From positions 1 through 7,528 of the forward strand of contig JAMBLH010000267.1 of the NCBI GenBank assembly GCA_023336875.1: DNA of 7,528 nucleotides, given 5' to 3'. The stretch is from Actinomycetes bacterium. GTDB lineage: Bacteria > Actinomycetota > Acidimicrobiia > Spongiisociales > UBA5794. The notes under the pieces are model-generated. The model was not told where the DNA came from and did not search any database. It saw only the letters and a list, made by a program, of their open reading frames with translations. Each line of letters begins with the position of its first letter. The stretch's first letter is position 1. A program made the translations under genes and the position numbers. Shown in pieces: positions 6,310 through 7,528 of this stretch.

Positions 6310-6364
6310 TGCATGAGTCTCTAGAACACCGATTCTTCCGACATCGTCTTCACCCGAAGTTTAC

Positions 6365-6393
6365 AGAATATCAAATAGGGAACTACTAAGCAA
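6365..6393 (-). promoter_or_regulatory. Promoter of the importer operon with extended -10
   Basis: On the minus strand TTGCTT (6393-6388) lies 17 bases before TATTCT (6370-6365). The latter is preceded by TGA, giving an extended -10 (TGATATTCT). This predicts a start near 6358 and a leader of about 50 bases before the ATG at 6309. The stretch is also noticeably AT-richer than its surroundings. The TTGACAA palindrome of the amidase operon is not present here, so co-regulation through the same site is not supported. Confidence 0.5.
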
Positions 6394-6460
6394 TTCGTGG
6401 AGACGCCTTGAGGCCGATCGACCAACGGTGCCTCGGTAATGTCGACACCGGGGAGAAAAC

Positions 6461-6489
6461 CTCGCAATAGGGCAGGGTTCTGTTATCTT
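6461..6489 (+). promoter_or_regulatory. Weak candidate promoter for the DEAD-box helicase
   Basis: TATCTT (6484-6489) matches four of six -10 positions. At a 17-base spacing CTCGCA (6461-6466) matches only three -35 positions. It is the best rightward candidate in the gap and would give a leader of roughly 180 bases. The call is tentative. Confidence 0.3.
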
Positions 6490-6499
6490 TCCGGGACCG

Positions 6500-6668
6500 C
6501 ACCGGGCGGAGGCCAGCGCACGATTCTTATCCTTAGGCGCTACCCCGGTGATCAACGGCACGGATTCTCACCCGGTTGGATCGCCTCTTCCCACCGACTC
6601 GACTTCGAAGGCAAGGGCCTCGTGGCACGAGCGAGAAGGCAACCAACAACCGCCCAACCGGGCAAGGA
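6500..6668 (+). promoter_or_regulatory. Structured 5' leader of the DEAD-box helicase (candidate cis-regulatory RNA)
   Basis: Helix P1 pairs CACCGGG (6500-6506) with CCCGGTG (6544-6550), with an inner 5-bp helix AGCGC/GCGCT (6515-6519 and 6537-6541) and a 17-base loop. Helix P3 pairs CCCGGTTGG (6571-6579) with CCAACCGGG (6654-6662), nine bases, ending one base before the Shine-Dalgarno AAGGA (6664-6668). TCCTT in the P1 loop (6530-6534) is complementary to that Shine-Dalgarno. ACCGGG occurs twice (6501-6506, 6657-6662) and CCCGGT twice (6544-6549, 6571-6576), so alternative pairings are possible. Leaders that respond to cold or to the helicase itself are known for bacterial DEAD-box genes such as csdA; the role here is inferred. 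Confidence 0.45.
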
Positions 6669-6674
6669 ATCATC

Positions 6675-7528
6675 ATGACCACCACCTTTTCTGACCTCGG
6701 GCTGCCCAACGCCCTTGTCACAGCTCTCAACAAGCAGGGCTTCACCGAGCCGTTTCCCATACAGACCGCAACCATCCAGGATGCGTCAGCTGGCCGCGAC
6801 GTTGCCGGCCGAGCCCCAACGGGTTCAGGCAAGACACTTGCGTTTGGGCTTCCCATTCTCGCGACGGTAGAGCAGGCCCAGCCGCACCGCCCAAAGGCCC
6901 TCATTCTTGCGCCAACGCGTGAACTCGCAGAACAGATTCGCCGCGACCTTGCCCCGTACGGAAAGGCAATGCGTCGCCAGGTGTTCGCCATCTACGGTGG
7001 CGTTCGCTATCAGGCTCAGAAGGACTGGATGCGCAGAGGCGTCGACGTCCTCGTCGCAACGCCTGGCAGACTCGAGGACCTTATCGAGCAGCGCTCTGTG
7101 GATCTCTCGGAGGTCAACATTGTCGCAATCGACGAAGCCGACCGCATGGCTGACATGGGCTTCCTCCCCGATGTACGCCGCATTCTCAACCAGACGTCGG
7201 ACAACCGCCAGACGCTGTTGTTCTCTGCAACGCTTGATGGAGACGTTGCCGTGCTCATCCGTGAGTATCAGAACGACCCCATTCGCCACGAGGCTGGCAC
7301 GGTCGATGATGAGGAGATAGATGCAGAGCATCACTTCTGGCTCGTCGAGCAGAACGACAAGGTGCAACACACAGCCAACATCGTTGAGATGGCCAATCGG
7401 TCGATCGTATTCACCCGCACCCGCCACGGAGCCGACAGGCTTGCCAAGCAGCTCTCACGAGAAGGCGTAGGAGCGGTGGCGATGCACGGTGGCCGTTCAC
7501 AGAACCAGCGCCGCAGAGCGCTGCAGTC
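6675..7528 (+). CDS. DEAD-box RNA helicase, 5' part (truncated by window edge)
   Basis: The frame stays open from the ATG at 6675 to the edge (284 codons plus two bases). AAGGA lies six bases before the start. The superfamily 2 motifs appear in order: upstream aromatic Phe5, Q motif GFTEPFPIQ (22-30), Walker A/motif I APTGSGKT (47-54), motif Ia PTREL (80-84), GG (108-109), motif Ib TPGR (129-132), motif II DEAD (153-156), motif III SAT (184-186), then the start of RecA domain 2 with SIVFTRTR (243-250) and MHGGRSQNQR (270-279). The remaining motifs, V and VI, and any C-terminal tail lie beyond the window. This is an ATP-dependent RNA-remodelling enzyme of the RhlE/CsdA type, acting in ribosome assembly or mRNA turnover. 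Its link to the transport genes is positional only. Confidence 0.95.
   Translation, partial: MTTTFSDLGLPNALVTALNKQGFTEPFPIQTATIQDASAGRDVAGRAPTGSGKTLAFGLPILATVEQAQPHRPKALILAPTRELAEQIRRDLAPYGKAMRRQVFAIYGGVRYQAQKDWMRRGVDVLVATPGRLEDLIEQRSVDLSEVNIVAIDEADRMADMGFLPDVRRILNQTSDNRQTLLFSATLDGDVAVLIREYQNDPIRHEAGTVDDEEIDAEHHFWLVEQNDKVQHTANIVEMANRSIVFTRTRHGADRLAKQLSREGVGAVAMHGGRSQNQRRRALQ

Larger units (their letters stand above)
6310..6674. other. Divergent intergenic region (365 bases) between importer operon and helicase
   Basis: This gap holds the leftward importer promoter (6365-6393), a possible rightward promoter and the long helicase leader (about 6495-6674). I find no convincing protein-coding gene, tRNA or transposon end. 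A 79-codon ORF on the plus strand (6439-6678) overlaps the helicase start as ATGA, but it lacks a clear ribosome site and recognisable protein character. It also begins upstream of the best promoter. Confidence 0.6.

Noticed and set aside
5707..6324. A 205-codon plus-strand frame opposite permease 1.
   Set aside because: Entirely antisense to a convincing membrane protein; very hydrophilic low-complexity translation typical of a shadow of hydrophobic codons.
6439..6678. A 79-codon plus-strand frame overlapping the helicase start as ATGA, a possible leader peptide.
   Set aside because: No clear Shine-Dalgarno before its ATG, no protein family character, and it begins upstream of the best -10 candidate. 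The ATGA overlap keeps it from being fully excluded.
6825..7427. A 200-codon minus-strand frame opposite the helicase.
   Set aside because: The opposing frame contains the ordered DEAD-box motifs; this one has none and no start signals.

Overview
The window looks like chromosomal DNA of a moderately GC-rich bacterium. Several traits fit an actinobacterium, possibly an Acidimicrobiia-type lineage: GTG starts, tightly overlapping genes, a lipoprotein with a Ser/Asp/Gly linker as the solute-binding protein, and familiar-looking nitrilase, YkoF-like and HTH_22-like proteins. This lineage call is an impression from protein style, not a demonstrated placement.

Layout. Bases 1-1508 carry a rightward three-gene operon. 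It begins with a promoter overlapped by a perfect palindrome (TTGACAA-T-TTGTCAA), followed by a nitrilase-superfamily C-N hydrolase of the beta-ureidopropionase/N-carbamoyl amidase type, an 80-residue thiamine-binding/YkoF-like protein and a 120-residue protein ending in a DauR/YheO-like helix-turn-helix. The genes overlap by GTGA and ATGA junctions. Bases 1511-6309 carry a leftward four-gene operon for a BMP-family (purine nucleoside/PnrA-Nup type) ABC importer. In transcription order it encodes permease 1, permease 2, the substrate-binding lipoprotein and a double ATPase. The two operons converge with only two bases between their stop codons. Bases 6310-6674 form a divergent intergenic region with the importer promoter (leftward) and a long, apparently structured leader (rightward) of a DEAD-box RNA helicase. 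The helicase begins at 6675 and runs off the right edge.

How it may work together (inference). The importer would bring in a nucleoside, nucleobase or related small molecule. The amidase would release ammonia and CO2 from an N-carbamoyl intermediate such as N-carbamoyl-beta-alanine from reductive pyrimidine breakdown. The HTH protein would be the local regulator, perhaps acting at the palindrome. The other enzymes of that pathway are not in the window, so the substrate is unproven.

Most notable observations: (i) an in-frame 17-residue tandem duplication in the second ATPase domain, (ii) a helicase leader with a 7-bp helix, a 9-bp long-range helix ending one base before the Shine-Dalgarno and repeated elements that could pair alternatively, (iii) the promoter-palindrome overlap, (iv) stem-loops on both sides of the binding-protein gene, and (v) a YkoF-like protein in an amidase operon. 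I see no mobile element, CRISPR array, tRNA or rRNA.
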